A DNA stretch of 64,000 bases from Chrysoperla carnea (Eukaryota; Arthropoda; Insecta; Neuroptera; Chrysopidae). Both the position numbers and the translations under genes were made by a program. Shown piece after piece: positions 21,838-47,215 of this stretch (position 1 is its first letter; each line of letters begins with the position of its first letter). Under the pieces are notes generated by a model. It was given only the letters and a program-made list of their open reading frames with translations, ran no database searches and was not told the origin of the DNA. Location: positions 28,430,640 to 28,494,639 of the forward strand of contig NC_058342.1 of NCBI RefSeq assembly GCF_905475395.1, written 5' to 3'.

Positions 21838-24800
21838 TGTAAATTTTACGAATTTTTATTTTATAAAATTGAAATACACACATAAAAATTTTGTTATTTT
21901 TTATTTATTTGCAAAAATATTTTTTTGAAATAATTGTAACGAAGTAATTAATTAAACTAATTAGATTTAATTAATAAAAATATTTTAATATATTTCATAT
22001 ATTTTTATTTATTTATTAATTTTTTATCTTTGAAATAAGAAAAAAAAAATTTTTTTTTTTTGTTTATTTATACGAAATTATTTAATTTATTAAATACAAC
22101 ACTAATAAACTTTGTTTAATTAATATATGAATTAGTTAATATATTTTAAATGAACTAAACTGTTTTTATCATGAAACTAAATTGTTTTTCGTTTTTGGTT
22201 TTTTTAAAATTAAGTATTCATTTACTGTTTGTCAAATGGTTTTTACTTCATAAGTAACATTTTCGTATACAACATGGTTATTCCATACTGATTCTGCGCG
22301 AAAAAATTCATAACAATATTTTCAAATTCAAGACATCAATTTATTTTTCATTCATTTTCTTCATAACTTGTGGTTTTCTTTGATTGAAATGTATTAATAA
22401 TATTATTTTTTCATTTATATTTCCATTTTCATTAAAATAAACATTCCTAATTTGAGTTAATTTTAAATTTTATTTAGAAATATTAATAATAGATGGCATT
22501 ACAATACTACATCTCTTTTCATAGTCGTTTTTTGAAAAAAAATTTAATAAATGTAGGTTTTTCATAGAAAATATGAAAATTTTTATATTAATATGTAGTT
22601 TTTCATTAGAAAAAACTAAATGACATTTCCTGTAATTTTCTATCTAGTCATCATTTATCAATTTTACTGTACTCATTATTTTGCTTGTTTAATAAACTAT
22701 TTTGTTTACCTCTATGTATAAATTATTTAATATTTTGGTGTAATGTTTCCAAAATATAAGGTGACGAAGAATTAATTAAAGTGATTTAATTAGACAACAT
22801 GACGTGATTATGTAGGAAATGATTAATAATGATTGCTGAATACTAATATTATTAATTATTCAATTAAATCGATCAATTGTTTATCTTTAATAAACATTTA
22901 AGATAAACAATTAATTTTGATCAGTGTTAAGCGGAAGCGACCAATATTTTGTTTAGATGACTCAAATTTTGTTTTCCTCTATATACAAGAGCTTGTAATG
23001 ACTGATTAAATGATTATTTTTAAGAGATCATATAAGTGACCTGTATTGAGGGCCAAGTGAAATGGGCATAAATAGTAGGTTACGGGGACAATAACGATTT
23101 CCATTTAAAACCGAATGTACACGGGGAAGTAGTGCCGGATAAAACTGAGAACTTAAAGTGGTAGACATTGAAATCACAGGACAGTATGCTTATACATAAG
23201 CACAGCAACATTTGTTAAATAATTCTTCAACAAAGTCAAAACACTCTTCGCGTGTAAGCTTATTGGCGGATCATTTCATGGGTTACAATTTCTCGTTGCC
23301 CGTACTAGCCACCTTTACTGCCCCAGTGAGCTGAATAATACCCACGTAAGTGCAGGAGATGAAGAGTAAGAGGAAATTTCAATAACCGTCACTATTGCTT
23401 GAGTTGAAGTGGAAGAACTCCTGCGCTCAGGTTAGCTAATAGCAACCATTACTGATTAGTACTACTGGTACTACTGGTAGGACACTTTCCGATTGACTTT
23501 ATTTGATGTAATGTGTTACATGTGTGCTATTTATTCCATTTTAAGGGGTTTCCACAATCAAACAAATTTGACAAAGTTCTTTGATGCAACCATAAAACTT
23601 GGATGCTACACTAGAGAAAACATCCAACTCTCGACTCATCGACAGCAACATACTTGAACGAAATCTCAAATCATTCTAGCTGCTAATTTCACGTTAGTTC
23701 AATACATTTTTATAAGGTAAAAAAATATTTCAAAATCTTTAAAACAAAAAAATAAAAAATATTAATTAAGTTTTTTAAGTAAAAATTAAAATATTATTTT
23801 TATTTTTATTTAAATTATTGAAAATGGAGACTGTCTTCTAAAGCTACCCAAGTTATTTTAATTTCATCTAGGAAATTGGACAAAAAACTTTGTCTAATTT
23901 CTCTGATAATGTAAACAATCTCTTATATGGAAGTCGAGTGATTCTTCGACACTATGTGATAACAAGTAAATGATGGGTTATTTTTTTACAAAAAGTCGTG
24001 TTTTATTTCCGTTTTCACAACAAAAATGCCGTGTGTTTGAAATTTTGGGACCTTCTCACAGATATTGAGTGTATTTTATATATCTATGAGCCTCCACTTT
24101 CCACTGTCTAAAATCACTATCTTCTTTTATGAAAGGATTACTCACTTCCCTCATGTAGGTAGAACGGTAGGAACTGTGCTATTGGCAAATGTATGTTTAA
24201 AAATGAAATTTTGACTATTGACCTTTTAACTTACAATTAATACTTGACCAAAGATTAAATTAATATAATTTGTAAAAAAAAAGTATGTTTCTCAAGTAAC
24301 TGAATAATTTATAAATAGACAACTTGTAATACAATTATGTAATTATTACATTCAAAACCGAAAAGCCTGTTGAAAATTAAACATTACATTAAGGCTGTTG
24401 TCTCCTTACAGTATTGTAAAAAAGTTTTATGGTAAGAGAATACTAGTCGTCGTATAATGTTAAAATGGACACCATACCCTCAAATTTATTAGTTTTTATG
24501 TAAGAAAAGAAACTTTTATTGATAATGAAAATTTGTAATTTTCGTTAACTAAAGAATAAGTGCTAATTTTTCACCATATCTTTCAACGGATTCGTAATCT
24601 ACATAAAAAAAGGCTTATTTTGGTTTTTTTCTCCACGATCTAGAAGCATTTTTAAGAAAAGTCGCTAAAATACAAATTTAATTTACTTTCTACATCTGAG
24701 ATTTAAGGTGAAATTCTCAAAAGTACTACTATTGTACTTCTGCAAATTCTAGAATTGTACCCTATACGCCCACCCTATTCTTATAATGCGGTAATTCTGA

Positions 24801-25630
24801 GACACCTCATATAAAATTACGATAATATTTAAGATATCCGAAAGAACAGCGCATAATGTGCATCGGACAAACAATCAAATTATATACTGTAGTGTTATCT
24901 AATACAAAGAAATGAGGTTAGGATTATTAAACTTTTTCATACTATAAACATTTTTTTTTTTCACAAAAATTGAAAAGTTTTTGAACTATTTGTTTTAACA
25001 AACAATTAAATTGATTTTTCAAACATCTTTATAAAAGCTAATTTTTCGAATTTATTGCAACAAAACTTTAACCTGCGATTAAATCTAAGGTAAACTATAA
25101 GATGAATATGATTAAGATTACAATAAACAAAGATTAATCGCCGGACATACCTTTAAAAAAATTCTTTTTTTGGATAAATTGAATGAATTTATTTTATAAA
25201 ATCGTAAAATCTTTTTTTACATCTGCGTTCAATACCTGTTACTTCTGAATTTATCATACAATGATCATACATGAGTGCCCAGTGGTGGTAATATTATGGC
25301 AGGGGACCATATATGCATCGCGCAGGAGGGAAGGGGGTGGTATATATGTGTGTTAATAAGTATAATTTTAGAACATTTTATTTCATTTCCTTATATTTCA
25401 TTTTTATAATGAGAAGTTTCGTCGAAATTACATAAATTTACTCCATTACAAAAAGATGAAATATCGCTGATTTTCAGTACTAAAAAACTACAATTTTTAA
25501 CATTTTCCATATTTACTCAAAAACAATGCATTTTAGGGAAAAATTATTTCAGTTTAATGTGGTAAAACGGAAATTTTTTATTGACTTTTTTTTCCCCAGT
25601 TTTTCGTAGTTTTGGAAAAACCTACATTTA
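21838..25630. other. Upstream flank of the PHD gene; intergenic
   Basis: The promoter and 5' UTR of the minus-strand gene should lie just above 21838, but the sequence is A/T runs and no core element can be placed. A less AT-rich patch at about 23230-23490 stands out and may be degraded transposon coding sequence, though no motif could be confirmed. Nothing else is recognised. Confidence 0.4.
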
Positions 25631-25631
25631 T

Positions 25632-25960
25632 ACAGGGTGTTTAAATAGCTAAACTGAAAATATAAATTTAGGATCTCAAAGCAAACAATCGTTCAAAAGA
25701 TATCGATTTTTTAAGTCTGTTTCGTCAGAAATGATGTTTATCTTTTTTATTGCTTTACATTAACCAAAATTAATGATTAATCTAATATTCCGTTTTTTTC
25801 AAATGCTTATATCTCGAAAACGGTGTGATTAGGTAAAAAAAATCAGGGATCAAAAAATGCTCAGAATTGTTCAAAATATATAACCCAATAGTTTTTTTTA
25901 ATGTTTAATAAAAATAATGTGGTGTCCGGGAGGAGGGTTCTTCTGTCACACCGTATGGGA
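25632..25960 (+). repeat. Dispersed repeat starting tatacagggtgttta
   Basis: The unit begins tatacagggtgttta. Its later part (tctcgaaaacggtg, aggtaaaaaaaat, tgttcaaaatatata) resembles the inner arm of the fold-back at 1850-1960. There is no coding capacity. Confidence 0.45.
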
Positions 25961-26764
25961 ATAAATCGAAAAAGAAAACATTTTCCAACGTCTCCCATAA
26001 AACAATGACAATGTGTCAATTCCTGAATTAAACTGTGCCTCGATTATTTGGTGAAATTTTGTTTGTAATAAATCAACCTTGAAGGCTTGAAGACAACAAC
26101 ACATTTACCCTATCTTTTTATTTTTTGTATAATCGGAAAAATTTGAGACTTGATAAAATATCAAAATAATAATTAAGTGTATCCGTAAGCTGTGTAAGGT
26201 CGTAAAAAGATTTTGTTCATATTCATATCGAACGTCAATAATTGTAAAAGATTTTTTTCATACGATTAAAATACAACACACCTACTTGGACTGTATGGTA
26301 AATTGCACAGAGATGTATTAAGGATATTTTTTGCATAATGACATTTAAGGTTATTTGATCATGTATTGTTTCTTGAAAACATTATAGTTTAATTTTTTGG
26401 AAGAAATCTGATGAGTAGTTTTAATTTAATCAATTAATTTAAACTTTCTCATAAAATAGTGTATGACGTAATGGTGGACGATTGCGGAAAAGTTTAGGAT
26501 GAAATCTTTTCTTTGCGTTTTCTTACAGGGTCAATGAAGATTCTTCACAACGATTTTTTCTGAAATTGATTCGTTTCCAAGGTATTGCATACTAAAGTTT
26601 TAAAAAATCGAATTTTTTTCTGTTAATTCTAAGCGGTACAAACATTAAAATGAGATAAAGCTAAAGAGAAAAAAAAATCGCCAACAATTTTTTTTGAAGA
26701 GTTTTAAGATTATTTTTCAATTTTTGAAATGACTTTTTTGGAGTTTTTCCGAACGTTAAACTAT

Positions 26765-26892
26765 CAATAACTTAAGTTAGGTTAGGTTAGAGCGGCTGTC
26801 CTGGGGTGGGACACACTTACACCATAGAGTCCGTTGTGATACCAGAAAAGGGTTGGCCCATCCACGGCCACTACTCCATGCACCAATAACTT
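26765..26892 (-). mobile_element. 5'-truncated LINE tail with 9-bp target-site duplication
   Basis: The 110-base insert (26774-26883) is flanked by caataactt at 26765-26773 and 26884-26892. It matches the insert at 19939-20110 (ggttaggttagag, gtcctggg, gggacacactta, gggttggcccatcc). On the minus strand it reads toward a taacc-type tail. Confidence 0.75.
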
Positions 26893-27009
26893 GATAACGG
26901 TGAGCTTTACGATGAAAGTAAGATAATTTGGTAATTAAATGCGACGATAAAGACAACAAATTGTTTATATTTTTAGCATTGCCAAATTAGATTATTTTAA
27001 AGTTATATG

Positions 27010-27418
27010 TATATACTAGCTTGATATCTGCCCGCTTCACTCGGCTTAAAAGTAAAAACCACCGCTTTATACTCTCCACCTCTCTTGATTTCACTTATCC
27101 CCCAGCTAAATTGTTTTACACAGCTAAAATATATGCCCAGTTTTCAATTTTTTTAGTGTAAAATAGTAATAATTCTTTGATTATATAAGAAAAGATGGCC
27201 ATGAATTGTTTTACATTTACTATTTTAAATTTCTACACAAATCCTTATTTAAGGCTTCAAAATGATGATCATATATAGTCGTAAAATGTCAGATAAAATT
27301 TAATTTAAAAATATTTTTTTTTAAATATAAATTATCGCTCATGAGTTATTCTGATGTATGAGCTATATTGTTTTATAGTTTCATTCAAATCCAATCGGTA
27401 GTTTTGGCGTGACTATCG

Positions 27419-27424
<6 letters not shown>
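27010..27424 (+). repeat. Dispersed repeat, family D copy
   Basis: It starts near actagcttgatatctgcccg and includes cgcttcactcgg, ttattctgatgtatgagcta and gtttcattcaaatccaatcg. Related copies are at about 33960-34260 and 49810-50220. The class is unknown; it is non-coding. Confidence 0.5.

Positions 27425-27474
<50 letters not shown>
27425..27474. repeat. (AT)25 microsatellite
   Basis: An uninterrupted run of alternating A and T, 50 bases long, sits at the end of the family D copy. Confidence 0.95.
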
Positions 27475-27478
<4 letters not shown>

Positions 27479-27480
27479 AC

Positions 27481-29098
27481 CTCCTTAATCTTCCTTCGAT
27501 ACGTTACATAAGTCTATATTTTCGGGGGAAATTTGCCTAATTACACAATAACAACACTTTCAAAATTTAAACTTTAATTATTCACTATTAAAAAATTTGA
27601 ACATTTTGATTTTTTACCTGTTATGTACTTCTAGTGGACGTATAACCTTAATCGAATCACTAGACAGGAGGGTACCCAAAGCAACCAACAATTTTGCAAA
27701 TAATTATGGTTTGGAGAAAGTTGATAAAAAAATATTTTTTAGTTTTGAAAAAAAGTTTTATGACAATATTGAACATTTTATGTGGGTGATATAATCATAG
27801 AAAAATATAACCTATCGGATATAATGACCCCTGTTATTTAACTACAAATCCATATATACTATTCAGTTTGACTATTATACAGTATAAACTTATACAGTAT
27901 ATTTTTTATTCATGGCCATAAAGCAATTGACTTAAATCCAGGTTTGGATCTAAAATTTTTATGTGAAAGAGGAGGAAGTTTTGTTTTAAAGTGAGTTGTC
28001 CTTTGAAAATTTACTAACTGGAATTGGCAACAGAGTGAGAACCACCTCTCACAGAAGATAATAATAATATATGAAAGAGTATGATTATTAATGCGCATGA
28101 CTTAATATAAAATATAATATCCTGGCGCGTACTTTCAACATAATAATTGCCATTTAATAAATATTATTTAATAATTAAACTTTACTAATCTGTGATACAC
28201 TAACCATTTTTAGAACTTTTATACAGAATTAATTAAACAAACAGTGACTATTGAAGCAGCTGATTTCCGTCAATACGATCATGCGCATTGAATAAAATTC
28301 TCTGTTATAATGTTTCTCTGTCAACTGTTTGAATATTGTATTGTTGTCTTTGATCTGTGAAGCAGAAATGTTCATACTTGGTATACGTTGGGCCTATCTA
28401 GTAAAATATATTATCTATAAGGATTTGTCCAATTTATTTGATGGAATTACTACAATTTGAATAGCTTTAGATGGCAGTTATACAATTTACATCAAACAAT
28501 CTTACTTTTATTTTGTGTAAATATTCATTAGATGGCACTGTGTCTAGATTTCTAATCCATTTCTAAGTTTTGTAAATTTTCAATAGATCATAGTTATACT
28601 ATTTCTTTCAAAAAATCCTATTTTATCCTGTGTAAGTATTATAAATTAAATACAGATTTCAAAATCTTATGTTAATTTGTTCCCTAAACTCTTCAGACAT
28701 CCCTATTTTTCCTTGCATTATAGTATTTCAAGTTTGTGTAATGTTAATGCTTTATGGGTTCCCTTGTTAAATCCGCCCCTGAAATGATTTGATTTGTTTG
28801 TGGATTTTAGTTAATATAAACAAATATAGAGAATTTACCTGAATTTTAAGGTTATTCGATTACATGCAATTAAAATAAACTCAACAATATTTCTTCGACG
28901 ACAATTTCAATAAATTACATTTTTTCTCAACTGTTGGTTTATAATATAGATGGTTCAATAATTTTTTGTACAGTCATTTTCAAAAATAACGATACATTTT
29001 CATCTGAAACTCAATCGAAGTGAAAACCTGTTCTGTAAGACCACGAGTTGATGCTACAAATTTTCAACTCTCTATATTTTATAGTTTTTAAGAAAATG
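27481..29098. other. Intergenic stretch, no gene seen
   Basis: The start (27485-27535) shares ccttcgata, ataagtctata and ttcgggg blocks with 63245-63285, so it is another weak dispersed repeat. The remainder is AT-rich with no supported feature. Confidence 0.4.
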
Positions 29099-29396
29099 GA
29101 AACTTAAGTAAGTATTGCTCTAATTTGGACCTCGCGGAAAAACAAAGATATTTACGAAAAAATGTTTCGATCAAAAGTTGTTTATTTTCTTGTAAGGAAA
29201 CATTTTTTATAGTTAAACTTATATTCTATCTCTAACGGTTTACAAGATGGATCCTACGGACCCAAGACTTTATTGACATATGTTGCCCATTTACGAACTC
29301 AACCTCACTTTTTACGCCCTAAGCAAAATTGTATCATCAATATTTTTAAGCAAACTTGGGACTAAACTTAGTATACCTTGATATATACAGAGTATA
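29099..29396 (-). repeat. Family A dispersed repeat, minus orientation
   Basis: Reverse-complement blocks of family A are clear: cgtaaaaagtgagg, acaagatggatcctacggac, cccaagac, tgttgcccatttacgaactc and cttgggactaaacttagtat. It ends tatatacagagta near 29396. The middle containing the ccgtccgtc motif is deleted. Confidence 0.7.
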
Positions 29397-31738
29397 ATAA
29401 CTTATAAATATGCGGTTGTGTATGTATAATTTGTATATGTATAGATACTTTGTCCAAGTATTAAGTACAATAACAGGTCTGATGTGACAGTAGTGTATAC
29501 GTTAACTAAAAAATTTTTTCAGATTCTCACTTTTACTAAAAATAAGTGTATTAAACTTTTGGTCTAAATCGGTCCATCAAACTAACAGCTTTTTCTATTG
29601 TGGGTGCATTTACGTTTGAAGCATTATACTTTAGGCGATTCGAAAAAGTAAAAATGGACCTAGTGAGCCTTATATTCAATATTAGTTCATTGCCCTGTTT
29701 TTTAAATGAAGGGTTTTATCACAAAAGCTCTTTTTAGGTTGAAATGTTAAAGGGGTAACATGTCTGTATGCGACCCCTTTTTAATTTAGCTGATAAACTA
29801 ATCTCTGATTTTCTCTTATTTATAAATAATTTGTTCAAACACTGTAAAACAGGTGTAAATATTAATACGGTACTGCTTTTTTTTAAACAAAATCTTTATT
29901 TCGATATGTTTATTACTTAAAACTACGATTTACTTGAAAGTTCAAGGGGTTGATCTTAGTTTCATGCAGGTTTTACTGTACATCTTAAAACAGGAGCGTA
30001 TTAAAGTATGATTCTGTTTTACGTTGTAAAACACTCTTTTGTTACAAAGTTACCAAAAATTAGAATCAAAATTCGTTAAATAAGTTGAACTTAGATGAGA
30101 TTACATAGAAATTTGAGTTTTCTGAGAGGAAAAGTCGAAATGAATCCTAAGTCCTTACATAGTGTAGTTTAAAAAAAGTTTTTTGTAATACATGCTAACA
30201 TATAAATTAACAATGGCTGACTTATAATAGATATTTCAATATGAATATATACTTCTATCTTTATCTGTTACAGCTTACTCCAGGCGCTAGCAAGGGTTCT
30301 ATGAGCACTAAAAGCATCTGTTTGAGATACAAATCATTTTCTATGTCTTTAAACTTGAAGAATCAATTTTTGATGGTTTCAATCTACCACCGCTACTTTT
30401 GAGCACTACAAAATTTATAATTCGATGAAACTGTCTAGACAAAATCTACCTAATAAATTGAAAAAATCCACCAAAGGCATTTTCTAAGATTACTATACTT
30501 TTCAAGTTATCAAGCTTTCGAATCATGGATTTCTCCAAGCCTTAACATAGTTTCTGCAGACACTGAGTGAGTTGCGTCAAGATATGGATAATTTTCTATG
30601 GTTTTTAATCCGTTAAAATCAATTTGTGATGGTTTTTGTCGTCACTTTCTCAATTCACGCGAATTAAGGATAAGAAAAAATCCCTTAGAGAAATTTCAAC
30701 TGAGATTGCATATATAGTTAAATTAGTTTAAAATGGCGTTGAAGGAACTGTACAATATGGCCGTTATATTCGATTGTCGTTAAAAGCGAAAGATATATCT
30801 TATCTCTACAGAATAATTATCTTCCAGAGAAAAATTTTAGTGTCCCAGCTTGTCTTTTGGTGACTGGACTATCATTTTTCATAGGAGAAGAATGAGTTTG
30901 GGAGAAAAGACCCCAAATGAGCCCTTAATAAAATAATAACTATTGTTAACTTATTCACACTATTGTTGGCTATATTGTTGATAGAAATTCGTAAAATTGT
31001 TTCTTACGGAAAAAATGAACAATTGACAACCACTAAAAATTGCGTCCCAAATAGGCTGGCACCCCAGGGTATAGTTTAGTAAGCATTGTAGTTAATGCCA
31101 TTATTGTAGGATTACAGTTAATTCTAATAATGTTTGGTCACTACAACTTATATAATAAGATTCATCTGATTTGGAATTGTCTTTTTAAACACAATTTTTA
31201 CAACTTTTTGGGTGGATTTTGGGTGGACGAAATGTGTTTTTACCACACTGAGAAAGTAAAAAGGGTGAATTTACCAAGTGAAAGTGTTCGTATGCACTGA
31301 AAATTGATTTTTTGAGTAAAAAAATACAAAATAATCTATCGATATTTCGAAAATATAAATAAATACTTACAGTGTGTGTAAAGTCCACCTGGCGCCTGGG
31401 CTAGTTTGAAAATAGTTGTTCTTTGTCTGCGCGTAAATATGCGCACATGGATTGCAGGTACATATTGTGTCCTCTGTATTAAAAATTATACTTTTATATG
31501 CCATGGCTGCAATATTTACAATACAAAATATAAGTGATTTAAGTGATAAAAAAAATTCAAATGACAAACTATTATTTTATAAAAATTCTTCATGTATTTA
31601 CAATTAATTTTCATATTTAATTTAAAATTTATATATAAATTTAAAACTTAAAAGTTTGTGTGTGAAAAATAACCATTTACAAAATACGAAAGAAAAGTAG
31701 TTTTTTTTTTCGAAATAAAAAATTATTGTGACACCACG
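29397..31738. other. Upstream flank of KDM5
   Basis: No gene is recognised. The 5' UTR and promoter of KDM5 should be in the last few hundred bases. An open frame on the minus strand at 31367-31567 is discussed as a finding. No TATA or initiator could be assigned in such AT-rich DNA. Confidence 0.4.
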
Positions 31739-43194
<11,456 letters not shown>

Positions 43195-44466
43195 TATATA
43201 CTATTATTAAGTAGTGACGAGTGTTATGACGGCGAAATATTTTGTGACGGTCATTTGATTATAGACTCTTGATGATGATCGAACACATAGTACACCGCGT
43301 AGCACGTTGTGGCCACAGTGTGACACAGCGGGACAAGTTCTAAATTGAAGGACGCTTTGTAAAACAGTGATAAATTTTAAACTTCAATTTTAGGATTTAA
43401 GGAGTAGTTTGATTTGATAAATAATTTATAGGGCGTAAAACAACTTTCTTTAATTATTTTATTTTTTTTGAGTGAAGAAAATCATGGAAATCAATTATCC
43501 AACGATAGATATTGAGGAGAAAGAAATTGAGACAAATGTTTTTAACGTCTATTTCTTGTTTTCTCAAAAATTTTGTAAAAACAATACACACACGGTCCAC
43601 TCTTAGGGGTCATGACACCCTGTAGTGGTATATTAGAAAATCAAAATTGATCCACTTTTTTCAGTTTGTAGTATAAATTATGTGGCATTACAATTGAGTA
43701 TTTAAAATCATTGTGTTTTCGTTTGTCCAATGAACGATCTTGTTTACAACTTACAGGTAAAATTTAGAAGGGTTATTATCCTGTAAATATTTGCACAAGA
43801 GTAGAGGTATTACGAATACAGAATAGGGATAAAGAGTGTTACGTTTACATTTTTAGCATCTAGATGTCACCGTGTTCCACTTAGATACAATTTTCTGAAG
43901 GCAGCCATGTTGGAACGACTGATGACCTATTGAAAATCGCGATAATGAATGTTTTTCGTTTTTTAAACAATACTTTTGCGCATTTTATTTGATTAAAATA
44001 TCATAACTCGGGAGTTTTTAATGATTATCAGATTTTTCCCAATTTTAGTACGATTTGTAAGATCTGTCTGTCTTTCTTTGAATATAATCATGTTTTTTTT
44101 GGAATAAAATCATGTCATTTTTTGTTCGAATATAATCATGTCAAGATAGGAATTCTCGGAGATGAATTTTACAAACGCGATAATTGATGCAAAACATAAT
44201 TCAGACGACTTTTCCAAAATATTTTCATTTAATAACTTGAATTCAACAGAAATTTTATGCTCGTTTCCTGTTTAATTGGATATTCATGCGTATACCACTG
44301 GTCTGAAACTCGATGTTATACGAGTCCGTCTTATTTGGCCAGACGTTGTTATTTGAATGCCAACATTATAGCGTAAATAAATGATTTTGGCGTAGTTTTC
44401 CCCCTGTCATTAGTACTGTGTAGATGGCGCACACCTTGACGAATAAAAAAAGGTTTTGTATAATTA
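43195..44466 (+). other. KDM5 3' UTR region and downstream flank
   Basis: No other gene is recognised. The first AATAAA after the stop is at 44103-44108, a possible polyadenylation signal, but such strings are common in AT-rich DNA. At 44078-44143 a short unit ending aatcatgt is repeated about three times. Confidence 0.35.
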
Positions 44467-44640
44467 TACAGGGTGCTTTTTAAAGTGACATGTTTGAAAC
44501 TCGAAAAATAACTTTTATCGATAAAAATGCTTTAAGCAAAAAATGTTGGGTGTGTAGGCGCACATCTTACGCAGGCATTAAACGTTTTCAAGCTCAATGA
44601 AAAGCTCACTCGAATTATAGTAGTGTATTTACACCACTAG
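44467..44640 (+). repeat. Dispersed repeat, family E copy
   Basis: Starts tacagggtgctttt and includes actcgaaaaataa, ttttatcgataaaaa and caagctcaatgaaaagctca. The reverse complement of this unit is at about 48365-48500. Confidence 0.55.
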
Positions 44641-46569
44641 AGAGCGCTGCATCTGCCATGGCAGCCATTAATCGGATTATTTTAGACAGTTGATATTGAA
44701 TTTAGACCCTGACATTTAAAAGGCTCACGCCAATGATAGAGAGAGGATAAATATTGATTGATACCAGCGCCTCTCCCATTAGGTCAAGATTTCAATACTA
44801 CCAATTATTATTTGTAGATACGTCAGGGGTGTTCGAAATTGGTACGGTGTTTCAATATAATCGAAAATTGGGCCTTGAATTTGTATTATTCAGCTCATTT
44901 GAATCATTCGAATTACCTTCAAGTATTGCACACTTCTGTAGCTGCTTTACTATGGCTCTGTAAAAACGACTGCTTTACTACGGCTATTCGATTTTTAAAA
45001 TTAAGAGCCATTATTCAGTCGGACTGTATGAGTGTTAAATAGATTTTGTTAAATTTTTTTTTTTTAGAATGTCTTAAAATTTGTAAATTGACAGAGAGTA
45101 CAAAAAAAATTAGAAAAAATCCTATACCAGTGAAAAAAAAAGTGTCTCTGAAACCTCTGTGATATTATTTTTTTAAATAATCTTTGCATAATAATTTTCC
45201 TTCGTATGGTGTTAGGGTCCAATTGATCCTTTTCTCCTGTAAAAATTTTATCATACGAAAGTGAAAATTATACTGATTAAGATTGATTTAAAATTAGGAA
45301 AAATTCTCTGTCATTTTAAATGCATGACATAACATTTTGAATGATTTCGTGTGCAGATTCGTCGAAAAATGTGGATCTACATTTCAAGATCTCTATTTTA
45401 ATATGAAACAGGACGTAATTTTGAGTGTTAAGAGAAACATTTTCAAGATATTTTCAAAGAACGAATCTCGCGAACCAATTTTTGGCGATAAACTACCAAC
45501 GTTGTTGATTTAACTTTAAAATATTTTGAACTTAGATCGAATACTGCAAGTTTCTTAGATCTATAAGGCTCGAGTCTTATGGTATCACTCAGAATGCGTA
45601 AGGAATAGTTATTACTGACTTTCACACTTTCAGTCGGCAAGTAGATCCACAATCCGCAGAATTTATTCAAAAGAATATAAAAGTACAACGTGTGCAAAAA
45701 AAAAAACAAACAAGTAGCAAGCATAGGCATAATGATTTTTTAAAATACAATAGGACGCCATGTTGTCCAGAAAAGCTTTGTGTTTACAAAATTTAAAACT
45801 GAGAATATTTAAAAATGTTTATATTGTATACAATCTATATATATATATATATATATAATTATTTTTTTCATTTTTACAATTAATTTATGTGAAATTTCTA
45901 GTTTAATATGTACAGTACGATTTTCCCCCCTCTCTCTCTTTTCTCCATTTACACACACCTCACCCATTACCCGTTAATGATTTTATTCGAATCTAAGTTT
46001 ATGTTTTAATTTCGATCTGTTTTAGTTAGCTTTGTGTTCTACGGTAATATTAATTGACCATATTTTCGTGAAGCATCCTGTATTTAGCATGATTGTTTTT
46101 TTTAGAATTGTGATAAAATATTTTTTTTTTTTTTTTGTAGAATCTGCTAACTTGATGAAACGTCAATTAATAAGATAATTAATCTAAGAAGCATGTATAT
46201 TGAATGTGTTTTTTTAACCTTTTTGACGAAGATAACCAAAACGGATCAATTTTTAGTTTTTTTTTTTTTTTAAATTTATTTCGAGTAATTGCCAGAAAGT
46301 ATATTCGAATTATATTAAAATTATGAATTTTTAATACAAAATAAGACTAGTCGCAGCATTTGACAGTCATTTCAAGACGAGGGGAATTTGTTTCCTGAAA
46401 ATTTGTAAAAGATGGGAAGTTATCTTTTAAGGGACCCGAAAAAATTTAATTTTAAATATCCTGTGACTAAAAAAACGTCGTTCTGTCTATTACGCGACCA
46501 AAGTCTGATAGTTGATTTCGAGTACAGTGTTGTCAGATCCTTAAACTAACCATAGGTCCATCTATGTTT
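44641..46569. other. Intergenic stretch, no gene seen
   Basis: Contains a short (AT) tract at 45836-45857. Frames of 60-95 codons occur here, but none has a recognisable motif or splice context. Confidence 0.4.
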
Positions 46570-46720
46570 TATTATTTGAAATATATCTAATTATACTTGA
46601 AAATATTGATTCTACGAACAAAATTTTGGTTTAGGTAGGTGTTCATATAATCACTTAATTAATCTCATTTTCGATTGCCCGCCTGTCTGACAACACGATT
46701 ATCCAAAAATGAAAAATCAT
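46570..46720 (+). repeat. Family A dispersed repeat, short internal fragment
   Basis: Recognised from aaaatattgattctacgaac, aaaattttggttt, gttcatataatcac and a degraded ttgcccgcctgtctg in the family A order. Confidence 0.6.
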
Positions 46721-47002
46721 TATTTTTAGATCGGAAAATTTATTTGGACAATTAATTTTGGATCGGAAAATTGATTTTAAAAACTATTTTATTTTTAGAT
46801 TGTAAATAAAATACTTTAGTAATTTTTAATCTGTTTTTCCATATTAAAAATTCTTTGGAAAAATTAATCAATCGAAACATTTCATTTCGAAATTTAATTT
46901 GAATAATTTTATTGAAATTTATTTATTCTGTGATTTATATTAAATTTTTTATTTCTTTTTAATTTCATCATGTAATTACGTCACACTAAAAATTCAATTT
47001 TT

Positions 47003-47215
47003 AACCCCCGAATCAAAAGAAAGGGGTATTATAAGTTTGATCGCAATGTGTGTCTGTCTGTCTGTGGTATCGTAGTGCCTAAAGGGGTGGACCGATTTAG
47101 ATTTTTTTGTTTCTTTTGAAAGATACTTTAATGCAGAGTGTTCACCTTTCACCCCAAGGAAAAAGGTAATTTAATGGAAAGTGTTCTTAGATACTTTTCA
47201 AATGAAAATTTAGGG
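47003..47215 (+). repeat. Dispersed repeat with (TGTC)n tract
   Basis: Starts acccccgaatcaaaagaaag, followed by tgtgtctgtctgtctg and aaaggggtggaccgattt. Layout matches the repeat in KDM5 intron 8 (41613). Confidence 0.45.

Noticed and set aside
45443..45730. 95-codon minus-strand frame with a hydrophobic start
   Set aside because: No conserved motif, no splice context, and the start region depends on a long homopolymer; frames of this length are expected by chance in this much sequence.
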